Positions 42,187 through 53,475 of a stretch of 64,000 nucleotides of DNA are shown here, one piece after another. Source of the DNA: Nonomuraea soli (lineage in GTDB: Bacteria; Actinomycetota; Actinomycetes; Streptosporangiales; Streptosporangiaceae). Positions within the stretch are counted from its first letter, which is position 1, and the number at the start of each line of letters is the position of its first letter. The notes beneath the pieces are model-generated. The model did no database searches. It saw nothing but the letters and a program-made list of their open reading frames with translations, and was not told the DNA's origin. Where the stretch lies: NCBI RefSeq assembly GCF_013761175.1, contig NZ_JACDUR010000002.1:1144507-1208506 (forward strand). The letters are read 5' to 3'. Made by a program: the position numbers and the translations under genes.

Positions 42187-42250
42187 CTAGCGGCGCTAGA
42201 TCCAGTAGCGACTGTAGACCTGTCGCAGACACGTTGTCTAGCGGCGCTAG
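42187..42250. promoter_or_regulatory. Two exact CTAGCGGCGCTAG palindromes between divergent genes
   Basis: Perfect 13-bp palindromes at 42187-42199 and 42238-42250, 51 bp apart (about five helical turns), one near each of the divergent BBE-like and ProC-like genes. The spacing would allow looping or independent repression. Confidence 0.75.
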
Positions 42251-42348
42251 CATTTCGCTTGTGTCCGACCGCACCCCAGGCCGCTCGCGGGGGCGACCGG
42301 CGGAGCGGCATGCTCGTCCTGACAGCGCCAGACAGTGAGGGAGACATC

Positions 42349-43155
42349 ATGCCGAGCATCGGGATCATCGGCGTCGGCGAGATCGGCCGGGCCATCGTCG
42401 AGGGCCTGTGCGAAGGCGAGAGCACAGGCGAGGGCACAGGCGAGGGCACAGGGGACGCGCCTGGCGGGGCGCCCGTGATCCACCTGTCGCCACGCAGCGC
42501 CGCCACCGCCGCGCGGCTGGCAGAGCGCTACGCCACCGTGCGCGTCTGCGCCGGCAACCAGGAGGTCGCCGACGCCTCCGACGTGGTGATCATCGCCGTG
42601 CGCCGCCCGGACCTGCGTCAGGCGCTCGACGGGCTGCGCGTGGCCGACGACAAGACCGTGATCAACGTGATGGCCGGCGTCTCCCTGGGCGAACTGCGCC
42701 AGACCCTCGCCACCAAGGCCGCGCTGGTGCGGGCCATCCCCCTGCCCGCCGTACGGGAACGCCGCTCCGTCACCGTGACCCATCCCGCGCACACGGTCGC
42801 CGACGCCCTGTTCGACCGGCTGGGAGGGGCACTGCCGGTCGCGGACGAGGCGGCCTTCAACGTGCTGTCGGCGCTCACGGGGACGCTCACCACCCACTAC
42901 GCCTACCTCGCCACGCTCGCGTCGTGGGCGGCCGAGCACGGCATCGCCCCCGCCGACGCCGACAGCTACGTGCGCGGCCTGTTCCAGGGCGTCGGCCGCT
43001 CCCTCGGCGAAGGCACCCGGTCGTTGCAGCAGCTCGCGGCCGACCACGAGACGCCGGGCGGAAGCAACGAACGGATCCGCACCACCTGGTTCGACGCGGC
43101 CAACTCCACGGCCCTGACCAGGGCTCTGGACGACCTGCTGGCCCGGCTCACCTGA
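42349..43155 (+). CDS. Pyrroline-5-carboxylate reductase-like protein
   Basis: A 268-residue ProC-family protein. The NADP site is IGIIGVGEIGRAIVEGL. ASDVVIIAVRRPDLRQAL and TVINVMAGVSLGELRQTL follow. The C-terminal dimerisation helix domain has FQGVGRSLGEGTRSLQQLA in place of the usual G-x-T motif, so proline synthesis is uncertain. A GEGTGEGTG insert follows the first helix, from 12-bp duplications. AGGGAG precedes ATG 42349. The upstream BBE-like gene is divergent, so a substrate shared by an oxidase and an imine reductase is possible. Confidence 0.78.
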   Translation: MPSIGIIGVGEIGRAIVEGLCEGESTGEGTGEGTGDAPGGAPVIHLSPRSAATAARLAERYATVRVCAGNQEVADASDVVIIAVRRPDLRQALDGLRVADDKTVINVMAGVSLGELRQTLATKAALVRAIPLPAVRERRSVTVTHPAHTVADALFDRLGGALPVADEAAFNVLSALTGTLTTHYAYLATLASWAAEHGIAPADADSYVRGLFQGVGRSLGEGTRSLQQLAADHETPGGSNERIRTTWFDAANSTALTRALDDLLARLT

Positions 43156-43187
43156 AACAAGCCGGGACCGGCCCTCGAACAGGTCGG

Positions 43188-44591
43188 TCAACGGCGAGGG
43201 TTCAGGCCGGGCAGGATGCCGTCCGGGTCGTAGGCCGCCTTCACCCGCTCCAGCCTGGGCAGGTTGTCGCCCCAGTAGGAGCGTGCCGGATCGGCGAGCT
43301 CCGCGTCGGGGAAGTTGGGGTACACGCCGCCGCTGGACCAGGGCTGCACCGTCTGCCAGGAACGCCGCAGCCATCCGTTGTCCAAGGGCAGGCCGGTCCG
43401 CAGCGTGGCGGTGTGTTTGAGCAGAAAGCGCTCGCTGCGGTGCGGGAACGCTGTGGCGTGCGAGGGCGGCCGGTTGTAGGCGCCGCCCCACGGCGTGAAG
43501 TCGAGTTCGCGTGACTCGCCGGCCCGCCGGTCGGCCACCAGCCCGCCGATCAGGACGTCGAGCGCTCCGGACGGTATGTCCTGCCGGAAGAAGCCGGACC
43601 TGCTGAACAGGTGCCCGTCCTCACCACCGCCCTGCACACGCGCGGCCAGCGTGGCCTGCGCGTCCATCCACGAGGTGCGCCGGTGCCAGCGGCTGTAGGG
43701 ACGGGCCCCGGCCATGGCGACAAGCTCGGCGAGCAGGTCGTGGGTCCGCGCGGGCGACAGTCCCGCGGCCACGCCCAGCAGGCTCACCCGCGCCTGGCCG
43801 TACGGCTCGGCGGGGACGGTCAGCAGCAAGCTCACGGCGAGTTCGCCGGGTGCGTCAGGGCTCCACCTCTGCCAGGCGTCCACGACCTGGACGGCGTGCA
43901 GGAAGTCCCATCGGAACTCCACCGCGGTGCACCGCGGCGACGGGACCGGCACGAACGACAGCTCGGTGACGACGCCGACCCCCGCGGCGCCACCGCCTCT
44001 GAGAGCCCAGAACAGGTCGGCGTTCTCCCGTTCGTCGCAGCGGACGAGGCTGCCGTCGGCGAGGACGACACGGGCACCGACGAGCCGGTCGCAGGTCAGC
44101 CCCCAGCTGCGGCCGAGGAAGCCGAGACCGCCGCCGAGCGTCAGCCCGGCGATGGCGACGGACGGGCCGCTGCCGGCGGCCAGCGTGCGGGCGTGCCGGT
44201 CGAGGCTCTGGTACACCTCGGCGAGCCGCGTGCCCGCGCCGATGTGCGCGTGCCCGTCCTTGAGGGAGACAGCGGTGAGCTCGCCGAGGTCGATGAGCAG
44301 TCCGGCGGTGGTGGAGCGTCCGGCGAAATCGTGTCCGCCGCTGCGCACCGCCACCGGCAGGCCGTTGCGCCTGGCGAAATCGAGCGCGGCCGCGACGTCG
44401 GAGGCGGTCCGGCATCGGAGCACCGCCTGCGGGCGGACCTCGCCGAAGCGCTGCCCGGCCGGCCTGAACGCCGCCTCGTAGCCGGAGGCGCCGTCGACCA
44501 GCACGACGCCGGCGACGCGCCGCGCCAGATCCTGCCAAGCCCTGGCCGGCAGCGTGCCGGCGCCGCCGCTCTGGGAGGCGTTCCTGATCAC
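43188..44591 (-). CDS. FAD-linked oxidoreductase, BBE-like
   Basis: A 467-residue PCMH/BBE flavoprotein. LPVAVRSGGHDFAGRSTTAG carries the flavin-linking histidine, SVAIAGLTLGGGLGFLGRSW follows, and the end has AYDPDGILPGLNPRR. No second cysteine linkage. It probably oxidises a hydroxylated small molecule. The start GTG 44591 is chosen from TAGTGT (44604-44599), 7 nt upstream; GTG 44600 is possible. Divergent from the Lrp regulator, which probably controls it. Confidence 0.87.
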   Translation of the reverse strand: MIRNASQSGGAGTLPARAWQDLARRVAGVVLVDGASGYEAAFRPAGQRFGEVRPQAVLRCRTASDVAAALDFARRNGLPVAVRSGGHDFAGRSTTAGLLIDLGELTAVSLKDGHAHIGAGTRLAEVYQSLDRHARTLAAGSGPSVAIAGLTLGGGLGFLGRSWGLTCDRLVGARVVLADGSLVRCDERENADLFWALRGGGAAGVGVVTELSFVPVPSPRCTAVEFRWDFLHAVQVVDAWQRWSPDAPGELAVSLLLTVPAEPYGQARVSLLGVAAGLSPARTHDLLAELVAMAGARPYSRWHRRTSWMDAQATLAARVQGGGEDGHLFSRSGFFRQDIPSGALDVLIGGLVADRRAGESRELDFTPWGGAYNRPPSHATAFPHRSERFLLKHTATLRTGLPLDNGWLRRSWQTVQPWSSGGVYPNFPDAELADPARSYWGDNLPRLERVKAAYDPDGILPGLNPRR

Positions 44592-44598
44592 AAGATTC

Positions 44599-44674
44599 AC
44601 ACTAGGCAGCTGAACGCGCGCCGGATATGGCCATCGAGGCGTCCCCGGGCGGTCGTTGGCTGCGTTTGTAAAGT
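44599..44674. promoter_or_regulatory. Divergent leaderless promoters of the BBE-like and Lrp genes
   Basis: TAGTGT on the minus strand (44604-44599) and TAAAGT on the plus strand (44669-44674) each end 7 nt before a GTG start. Confidence 0.5.
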
Positions 44675-44681
44675 GAGCCGC

Positions 44682-45203
44682 GTGAATTCCTTCCGATCGG
44701 AAAACGACCTGGACGACCTCGACTGGAAGCTGATCGACGAATTGCAGGCCGACGCCCGGCTGTCCTACAACGAACTGGCCAGGCGCGTGCACCTGTCCGC
44801 TCCGGCCGTCGCCGACCGGATCCGCCGCCTGGAACGACGCGGCGTGATCGTCGGCTACCAGGCGCGGATCGATCCGGTCGCGGCCGGGTTTCCTGTCCAG
44901 GCCTACATCGAGCTGCGCTGCGCCCCGAGCTCCTGCCTGCTCAAGAGCTCGGCAGCCGCGGACTTCCCGGAGGTGATCGAGGTCGACAAGCTCAGCGGGC
45001 AGCACTGCTCGATGCTCAAGGTCAGGGCCTCGTCACTGGCGCATCTCGAAGGCGTGCTGGAGCAGATCGGCAAACACGGTCAGATGGACACCCACATCGT
45101 GCTGTCCACGCAGTACCAGGACACCCGCGTGCGCCGCGACCACCCCGACCGGCCGGTGAGCACCTCGCCAGGATGGCCGCGGCGGACCGCGCCGGCCGAG
45201 TGA
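44682..45203 (+). CDS. Lrp/AsnC-family regulator
   Basis: A 173-residue Lrp protein. HTH: LDWKLIDELQADARLSYNEL with VHLSAPAVADRIRRLERRGV, then the linker VIVGYQARIDP and the RAM effector domain to about residue 150. The last 20 residues are a Pro/Arg-rich tail. It likely senses an amino acid or related metabolite and controls the divergent BBE-like oxidoreductase. Confidence 0.9.
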   Translation: MNSFRSENDLDDLDWKLIDELQADARLSYNELARRVHLSAPAVADRIRRLERRGVIVGYQARIDPVAAGFPVQAYIELRCAPSSCLLKSSAAADFPEVIEVDKLSGQHCSMLKVRASSLAHLEGVLEQIGKHGQMDTHIVLSTQYQDTRVRRDHPDRPVSTSPGWPRRTAPAE

Positions 45204-45238
45204 CCTCGTGGGAGCGGTCCCTGACACGCGTGGTCAGC

Positions 45239-46174
45239 TCACGGGACGATGACCAGCTTGCCGCGCACCCCTCCCGCTTCCAGCAGCGCGTGAGCCGTAC
45301 CGGCCTCCTCCAGCGGGAACGTGCGCGCGACCCGCAACCGCAGCACGCCCTCGTCCACGAGGGCGGCCAGTTCGGCCAGGCGCGCCGGGTCCGGGTGCGC
45401 CCACACGACGGTGCTCTTGATGTCGCGCCCCTCCTCGGGCATCCCGTGCATGACCAGCGACAGGAACTGCCCGCCGTCCCTGACCGCGGCGTGCGCCGCG
45501 CCGACCACGACGGCCGGGTCGACGGCGGCGTCGACGCCGCCGGGCACCAGGGTCCGTACGGCATCGGCCAGGTCGTCGCCCGCCTCGACGAAGAGGGCGG
45601 CGCCGAACCCGCGCACGAGTTCCTCGTCCGACGGCCTGGCCACGGCCACGACCCGGATGCCGCGCCGGGAGGCGAGCTGGGTGAGGAAGCCGCCGACGTT
45701 GCCGCCCGCGCCGGTCACCAGCAGCGTGGATCCCGGTTGCAGGGCCAGGTGGTCGAGGCAGACGAGCGCGGTCATGCCGCCCAGGGGCAGCCCGGCCGCC
45801 TCCTGCGCACTCGCCCGCCGCGGCGCGGCGGCGAGCACCGCGGACTCGGCGACGCAGTATTCGGCGTAGGTGCCGCTGTCGTGGGCGAGGTTGATCGACA
45901 GCCCGATCACCCGGTCGCCGGGCCGGAACCCGTCCGTCTCCGGCCCGGCCGCGTCGACCACCCCGGCCAGGTCGACGCCGAGGCCGGTGGACTCGCGCGG
46001 CTCGGCCATCCCGGCCGCCTGCATGCCGCCGGTGCGGACGAAGACGTCGAGCGGGTTGACCGACGCCGCTTCGACGCGGACCCGGACCTGGCCGGGGCCC
46101 GGCTCGGGTAACGGGACGTCGGCGACCTCCAGCGCCTCGGGGCCACCGTAGCCGCGCACCACGACTGCTCGCAT
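45239..46174 (-). CDS. Zinc-independent NADP-dependent alcohol dehydrogenase/quinone reductase (MDR)
   Basis: A 311-residue medium-chain dehydrogenase. N-terminal catalytic fold with ASVNPLDVFVRTGG and GLGVDLAGVVDAAGPETDGF. The Rossmann domain has LLVTGAGGNVGGFLTQLAS, the AxxGxxG-type quinone reductase motif, and there are no zinc cysteines. It probably reduces quinones or enals with NADPH. AAGGAGAG precedes ATG 46174. Confidence 0.87.
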   Translation of the reverse strand: MRAVVVRGYGGPEALEVADVPLPEPGPGQVRVRVEAASVNPLDVFVRTGGMQAAGMAEPRESTGLGVDLAGVVDAAGPETDGFRPGDRVIGLSINLAHDSGTYAEYCVAESAVLAAAPRRASAQEAAGLPLGGMTALVCLDHLALQPGSTLLVTGAGGNVGGFLTQLASRRGIRVVAVARPSDEELVRGFGAALFVEAGDDLADAVRTLVPGGVDAAVDPAVVVGAAHAAVRDGGQFLSLVMHGMPEEGRDIKSTVVWAHPDPARLAELAALVDEGVLRLRVARTFPLEEAGTAHALLEAGGVRGKLVIVP

Positions 46175-46282
46175 GGACTCTCCTTCGAAGGGGGGAAGTT
46201 CCTTGATCGTAAGAAGGCGCCCGCCGCCTGGACAGCCCTTACTTCAACAATCAACGAACTGGCGAGTCCCTGCTCAAAGGCG

Positions 46283-47458
46283 TCAGCCGACCTTGCGGAC
46301 GTCGCTCACCCGCCGCAGGAAGACGACGGCGTCGACCTGGTCGAGATGGGCGGCCTCCAGGGGGAAGTAGGCGAAGTCGCCGGTGGCGCGCCGCGGCGCC
46401 GTTCCGACGGACTCGGCCAGGCGGCGGGCGTCGACGAGCGCGTGCTCCCACGGCAGCGCCGACAGGGCGCCTTCGACGGTCTCCGGCGCGGGGGCGTCGC
46501 CGGAGACCGTGCCGAAGGCCGAGGCCACGAAGGCGTAGCGCTCGCCCAGGCCCGCCGCGGTGATCGCTCCCGCGCTCCACCACCGCAGCTGGTGGTCGCC
46601 GAAGGACATCACGGTCTGGTGGCGCTGCAGGTGCAGGTTGGAGGAGAAGACCAGGGCGGGGCCATGCTCGGCGACGGCGCGCAGGTTGGCGGCCATCATC
46701 GCGTCACGCAGGGCCGACAGGCGGCTCCAGCGCAGCGGGGAGTCGTCGGCCATCCAGTAGTGGTAGCGCAGCAGGCCGGTGGCGGTGCGCGCGTACAGGG
46801 CCGCCGTCTCCCTGTCCTCGGCCGTCAGCTGCGGCGCCTGCAGTTCGAGCAGGGCCGCCAAATCGTCGGCGATCAGGCGCAGCCGCTGCGCCTCGGCCGT
46901 CCTGCCGATCGACTGGGAGGCGTCCATGGCGGAGGCCTGGTTCGACCACCGCTCGTCGGCTCCCAGCAGCTCGTCGAGGGCGTCGGCGGTGACGATCGCC
47001 TCGATGAGCGGACCGTCGAGCAGGGTGTACAGGCCGGTGAGCGCCTCGCGCGGGCTCTCGGCCCAGTACTCCAGAGGGCCGTCGAAGCCGTGGAAGCGCA
47101 GCTTGTCGTCGTGGTCCTGGTTGTAGGCGCGCATCCAGCGCACGAGCTCGCGGTTGGCGGCGACGGTGCCGAAGTCGTGGCTGAAGCCGCGCTCCATGAC
47201 GTCGTCGAGGCTGCCTTCGCCGGTGGTGACGTAGGCGTCGACCAGGCGGCCCTTGAGGCAGTCGCTCTCGAGGGCGATCACGCGGTAGCCCTCGTGCTCG
47301 ACCAGGTGCCGGAAGATCTCGTTGCGCAGCTCGCCCAGTTCGCCCACGAAGTGGCGGGCCTCGCCGAGGCCGAGCAGCTGGGGACGGGTGGAGAGCGAGC
47401 GCAGGAACGCAGAGATGCCCGCGCCGTCGAGCTGCCGGGCGATGTCCTTGATATCCAT
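46283..47458 (-). CDS. Erythromycin esterase family protein
   Basis: A 391-residue protein of the EreA/EreB family. LLGLGEARHFVGELGELRNE is the N-terminal active-site block with the conserved E and H, GFDGPLEYWAESPREALTGL is typical, and VFSSNLHLQRHQTVMSFGDH carries the second conserved histidine. Characterised members hydrolyse the macrolide lactone ring; the activity here is inferred. TAGCGT (47471-47466) ends 7 nt before ATG 47458. Divergent from a TioE regulator, a common pairing. Confidence 0.85.
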   Translation of the reverse strand: MDIKDIARQLDGAGISAFLRSLSTRPQLLGLGEARHFVGELGELRNEIFRHLVEHEGYRVIALESDCLKGRLVDAYVTTGEGSLDDVMERGFSHDFGTVAANRELVRWMRAYNQDHDDKLRFHGFDGPLEYWAESPREALTGLYTLLDGPLIEAIVTADALDELLGADERWSNQASAMDASQSIGRTAEAQRLRLIADDLAALLELQAPQLTAEDRETAALYARTATGLLRYHYWMADDSPLRWSRLSALRDAMMAANLRAVAEHGPALVFSSNLHLQRHQTVMSFGDHQLRWWSAGAITAAGLGERYAFVASAFGTVSGDAPAPETVEGALSALPWEHALVDARRLAESVGTAPRRATGDFAYFPLEAAHLDQVDAVVFLRRVSDVRKVG

Positions 47459-47461
47459 GCC

Positions 47462-47479
47462 TTCAACGCTATCGTTGAA
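47462..47479. promoter_or_regulatory. Perfect palindrome TTCAACG-CTAT-CGTTGAA over the esterase -10
   Basis: 7-bp arms with a 4-bp centre, covering the TAGCGT box of the erythromycin esterase gene. It is the best candidate operator for the divergent TioE-type regulator or another repressor. Confidence 0.6.
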
Positions 47480-47548
47480 CATTCGGTGTAAACTTGGACC
47501 CTCTTTGAGGCCGATGTGTCGGCATAACTCTCCAACGGTGGTGCATCT

Positions 47549-48232
47549 GTGAGACCCGTGGACCTGGCGCGCGAACACGGCCTGTCCACCCAGGCGATCA
47601 GGAACTACGAGGAGGCCGGCATCCTGCCCGCCGCCGCGCGCACCGCCAGCGGCTACCGCAGCTACACGCCGGCGCACGCCCACGCCCTGCGCGCCTTCCT
47701 CGCCCTCGCCCCGGGGCACGGCCACCAGACGGCCACCGCGATCATGCGGGCGGTCAACCGCGGCGCCGTCGACGAGGCGCTGCGCGTCATCGACGAGAGC
47801 CACGGCCTGCTCCTCGACGACCGCCGCGTCCTCCAGGCCGTCGACGCGGCCCTGCGCGACCTGGTGCCCCTGCCGCAGGAACGCGGGGAGACCTTCATCG
47901 GCCCGCTGTCGCGGCGGCTCGGCCTGCGCCCCGCCACCTTGCGCAAATGGGAGCAGGCCGGGATCATCCGGCCACGCCGCGACCCGCGGACCGGCTACCG
48001 CGTCTACAGCGCCACCGACGTACGGGACGCCCGGCTGGCCCACCAGCTCCGGCGCGGCGGCTACCTGCTGGAACAGATCGCCCCCCTGATCGCCCAGGTC
48101 CGCTCGGCCGGAGGCGTCGGCCCCCTGGAGTCGGCACTGCACGACTGGCAGGCACGCCTGTCGTCGCGGGGCCGCGCCATGCTCAGCGGAGCCGCCGCCC
48201 TCGACGCCTACCTGCACGCTCGCGAGGGCTGA
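47549..48232 (+). CDS. TioE-family MerR-like regulator with two HTH domains
   Basis: A 227-residue regulator. The first MerR-type HTH is VDLAREHGLSTQAIRNYEEA followed by the wing SGYRSYTPAHA. A second, FIGPLSRRLGLRPATLRKWE with GYRVYSATDV, lies near residues 115-165. This two-HTH layout defines TioE, first described in thiocoraline biosynthesis, and such genes often stand beside erythromycin esterase genes. No effector domain is seen. GTG 47549 has only a weak ribosome binding site. Confidence 0.85.
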   Translation: MRPVDLAREHGLSTQAIRNYEEAGILPAAARTASGYRSYTPAHAHALRAFLALAPGHGHQTATAIMRAVNRGAVDEALRVIDESHGLLLDDRRVLQAVDAALRDLVPLPQERGETFIGPLSRRLGLRPATLRKWEQAGIIRPRRDPRTGYRVYSATDVRDARLAHQLRRGGYLLEQIAPLIAQVRSAGGVGPLESALHDWQARLSSRGRAMLSGAAALDAYLHAREG

Positions 48233-48265
48233 CAACTGTGGCCTCACGGCAAGCGCGGGGCTATG

Positions 48266-48271
48266 TAGAGT
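48266..48271 (+). promoter_or_regulatory. TAGAGT -10 box before the PadR gene
   Basis: Ends 6 nt before ATG 48278, leaderless layout. Confidence 0.4.
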
Positions 48272-48277
48272 TCGAGC

Positions 48278-48594
48278 ATGGGTGATCCCCGGATGACACT
48301 CCAGCTCCAGGCCGTCCTGGAGGTGTTCTTCGCCGATCCCGCACAGGCCCGCTACGGGCTGGAGCTGTGCGAGGCGACCGCGCTGCCCTCGGGCACGATC
48401 TACGTGATCCTCGCCCGGCTGGAAGGCTGCGGCTGGGTCGAAAGCGCCTGGGAGGCGAGCGCCGACTACGACGGGTCCGGCCGCCCCAGGCGCCGGTACT
48501 ACACGATCACCGACAAGGGGCGCGCCGCCGCCCCCGAGGCGATCAACCGCGCGTACGGCAAGCGCCGCCGGCCACCGCCCTCCTGGGTGCCGGC

Positions 48595-48598
<4 letters not shown>
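48278..48598 (+). CDS. PadR-family winged-helix regulator
   Basis: A 106-residue PadR protein. LQAVLEVFFADPAQARYGLE is the first part, GTIYVILARLEGCGWVESAW the recognition helix with wing, and RRRYYTITDKGRAAA the end. It lacks the C-terminal helix of long PadR proteins. Its stop overlaps the next ATG (ATGA), so it is co-translated with the HD hydrolase and probably controls it. Confidence 0.88.
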
Positions 48599-49447
<849 letters not shown>

Positions 49448-49458
<11 letters not shown>

Positions 49459-50470
49459 GACCGAGGAAGCCGGCCGCGGTGAACATCGCCACGAAGTCCT
49501 CTTGCGAGGTGAGGAGGGGGCGGATGTCGCCGCCCGTGGTGTCGGTGTGGAGGTAGGCGGAGGGAGCGTGGTTGAAGCCGCGCCTCATGACGATCCTGCC
49601 GTCCGCGGCGGTGATGATCCCGCCCGACGACTGGTTGTCCAGCCACCTGAACGTGATGGGCGTCGTGGCGCCCGTCTCGACGTTCAGCACGTAGTCGGAC
49701 TCCCGGCCGTGGAGGCACACCTCCGCTGCGCTCGGCCAGCCGTACTGCGCGGAGAAGTCGGCGCGTTGCAGAAGCTCCCCCGTGGCGGTGTCGAGGACGA
49801 TCACCGTGTCCCAGTCGTCGTCGGATTCGTCGTCGAACCAGGACAGGGTCGCGGCGAGCCTGCGTCCGTCGGGCGACCAGCTGATGGGATGCGTGCTGCT
49901 CCACATGTAGGTCGAGGAGGTCCACAGGTGCCGGCGCGTTCCGGAGGCCACGTCGACCAGGTCCACCGACACGGTCGAGAACTCGTCCTCGTCTTCCGAC
50001 GCCCACGCGATCGCCACGGTGCCGCCGTCAGGCGACAGTCCGGCGAGGGATCTGCCCGCGGGCACCTGTGGAAACTCGAGCCACCGCGGCTCGCCAGTGG
50101 GAAGATCCAGCAGGCACAGCCGCAGATCGGGCATGCGGCCGATGGCACTGCTGAAGGTCAGCGTGTGGTCGGGCTCGATGCGCGCCGTCGGGTCGCGGGC
50201 CAGGATCTCCTCGACGTACGGCCAGGGCGGCGGCGTGGCCGGAAGGCGCATGACGGCCCGGCGAGGTTCGTACACGATGGTCTTGGTGGCGGACAACAGC
50301 AGCAGGGTGCCGTCACCGGACAGGCCGAGCAGCCGCGGATCGGGCATCGGCGGGAGCCCGTCGAGAGTGACCAGCGCCCCGTCGGCCGCGTCGGCGACGA
50401 GCACCGACAGGTCGTACGTCTGTACGGCCAGCAGGGCACGGGCCACGGTCCGCCTCGGTAACGTGTCCAT
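49448..50470 (-). CDS. Beta-propeller (WD40/TolB-like) protein
   Basis: A 340-residue protein built of repeated blades with S-P-D-G or similar turns: LGLSGDGTLLLL, LAGLSPDGGTVAIAWA and ISWSPDGRRLAATLSW. No signal peptide or catalytic motif. Probably a cytoplasmic scaffold or sensor. ATG 50470 follows TATTAT (50482-50477) by 6 nt. Overlaps the convergent HD gene by 11 bp. Confidence 0.72.
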
Positions 50471-50556
50471 GATCGGATAATAGTTGGACCCGATCATGGA
50501 CGTTCTTGTAGCGTTGGGATCGACCGTGACATCGCCTGAGGAGGTGGGACCCATGA

Positions 50557-52158
<1,602 letters not shown>

Positions 52159-52196
52159 GGAGCCGCGCCGACAGGTTGTCCATGCACACGAGGTCA

Positions 52197-52335
52197 CCGC
52201 GGCGGCAGGTCGCTCACCTCCGGCAGGCCGAGCTCCTCGCCCTGGTAGAGGTGGGCCGACCCGCCCTCTTGCCACGCCGCGGAGCATGAGCATGTGACAC
52301 ACCTGGTGCGCCTTCGCGCGCAGGCTGAGCTCGGG
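52197..52335 (-). pseudogene. Remnant of a GH13 alpha-glucosidase
   Basis: Two minus-strand frames hold adjacent parts of one protein. First comes LRAKAHQVCHMLMLRG, then, after a frameshift, GSAHLYQGEELGLPEVSDLP. The second is diagnostic of GH13 oligo-1,6-/alpha-glucosidases (YQGEELGLPEV). It stops at 52194-52196. The catalytic domain is absent. The rest of the 368-bp gap (52105-52472) holds the duplication above and no gene. Confidence 0.6.
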
Positions 52336-52472
52336 CCAGGACGCCGCCGTCTTTGCCCGAGCGCCCATTCCTCGCGAGCAGCCAGGGGCGAAGGCCCGCG
52401 GGGCGGCAATGCCCCCGGAACCGTTCGCCCCTCGGCGGTGTCCGCGCTCAGCGTTGCGGATCTGCGGTTGTC

Positions 52473-53447
52473 TCACTCACCATGCAGCGCCGTTCTCAGG
52501 GCGTCGATCGCGAGGCGGCGGGCGACGTTGGCGGCGCGGGTGTCGCGCAGGCTGTCCAGGAGGAGGAAGTCGTGGACCATGCCGGCCACCCGGACCGAGG
52601 TGACGTCCACGCCGGCCTCGCGCAGCTTGTTGGCGTACTGCTCGCCTTCGTCGCGCAGCACGTCGGCCTCGTCGGTGATGACCAGGGTGGTGGGCAGCCC
52701 GCGAAGCTGCTCCAGGGAGGCCTGAAGCGGGGAGGCGTACACCTCGGTGCGCTGGGCGGGGTCGGTGGTGTAGGCGTCCCAGAACCACTTCATGCCGTCG
52801 CGGGTGAGGTAGTAGCCCTCGGCGAACTGCAGGTAGGAGGGCGTGTCGAAGTCGGCGTTGGTCACCGGGTAGAGCAGCACCTGCGCCTTCAGGTCGATCC
52901 CGCCGCGCTCCTTGTTCATCAGCGCGAACACCGCTGACATGCAGCCGCCGACCGACTCGCCGGTGACGGCCACGCGCGAGGTGTCCAGGCCATGCTCCGC
53001 GCCGTGGTCCATGACCCACTGGCCCACGGCGTAGTTCTGCTCCACCTGGGTGGGGTACCGCGCTTCCGGCGCCCGGTCATAGACGGGGAAGACGCCCGCC
53101 GCGCCCGCGCCGACGGCCAGTTCGCGAAACAGGCGGTCGTGGGTTTTGTCGTCGCCGAAGACCCAGCCGGCACCGTGGATGTAGAACACCACCGGCAGCG
53201 GCCCGCTGGCGCCCTTGGGGCGGATGACGCGGGTGCGGACCGTACCCCACCGGCCGGCGTCCACATCGACCCACTCCTCGTCGACGTCCGGGCGGGGCAC
53301 GCTGGGGTCGCTCTGCAGGTCGAGCAGGATCTCCCGCCCCTTTTCCGGATCGACCTCGTAGATCCGAGGATGCGGGTCGGTCGCCTCGGCCAGCTCTTTC
53401 GCGGCGGGTTCGAGGTAAGGGGTGATCGGCGGTGGGAGCGTGGTCAT
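52473..53447 (-). CDS. HSL-type alpha/beta hydrolase (esterase/lipase)
   Basis: A 324-residue hydrolase of the hormone-sensitive lipase family. Oxyanion motif VVFYIHGAGWVFGDDKTHD (HGGGW variant HGAGW), nucleophile VTGESVGGCMSAVFALMNKE, acid in VITDEADVLRDEG and histidine in GMVHDFLLLD. Hydrolyses short-chain esters or acetyl groups in the cytoplasm. GGAG lies 5 nt before ATG 53447. Confidence 0.87.
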   Translation of the reverse strand: MTTLPPPITPYLEPAAKELAEATDPHPRIYEVDPEKGREILLDLQSDPSVPRPDVDEEWVDVDAGRWGTVRTRVIRPKGASGPLPVVFYIHGAGWVFGDDKTHDRLFRELAVGAGAAGVFPVYDRAPEARYPTQVEQNYAVGQWVMDHGAEHGLDTSRVAVTGESVGGCMSAVFALMNKERGGIDLKAQVLLYPVTNADFDTPSYLQFAEGYYLTRDGMKWFWDAYTTDPAQRTEVYASPLQASLEQLRGLPTTLVITDEADVLRDEGEQYANKLREAGVDVTSVRVAGMVHDFLLLDSLRDTRAANVARRLAIDALRTALHGE

Positions 53448-53465
53448 GTTTACTCCAAGTCACGA

Positions 53466-53475
53466 GCGTATACGC
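53466..53475. promoter_or_regulatory. GCGTATACGC palindrome upstream of the HSL-type hydrolase
   Basis: A perfect 10-bp palindrome 19-28 bp before the ATG, at the position where the promoter should lie. Candidate operator. Confidence 0.4.

Noticed and set aside
36946..45203. A biosynthetic gene cluster from the many oxidoreductases at 36.9-45.2 kb
   Set aside because: There is no PKS, NRPS, terpene, RiPP or glycosyltransferase gene; each oxidoreductase has its own local regulator, so they look like separate units.
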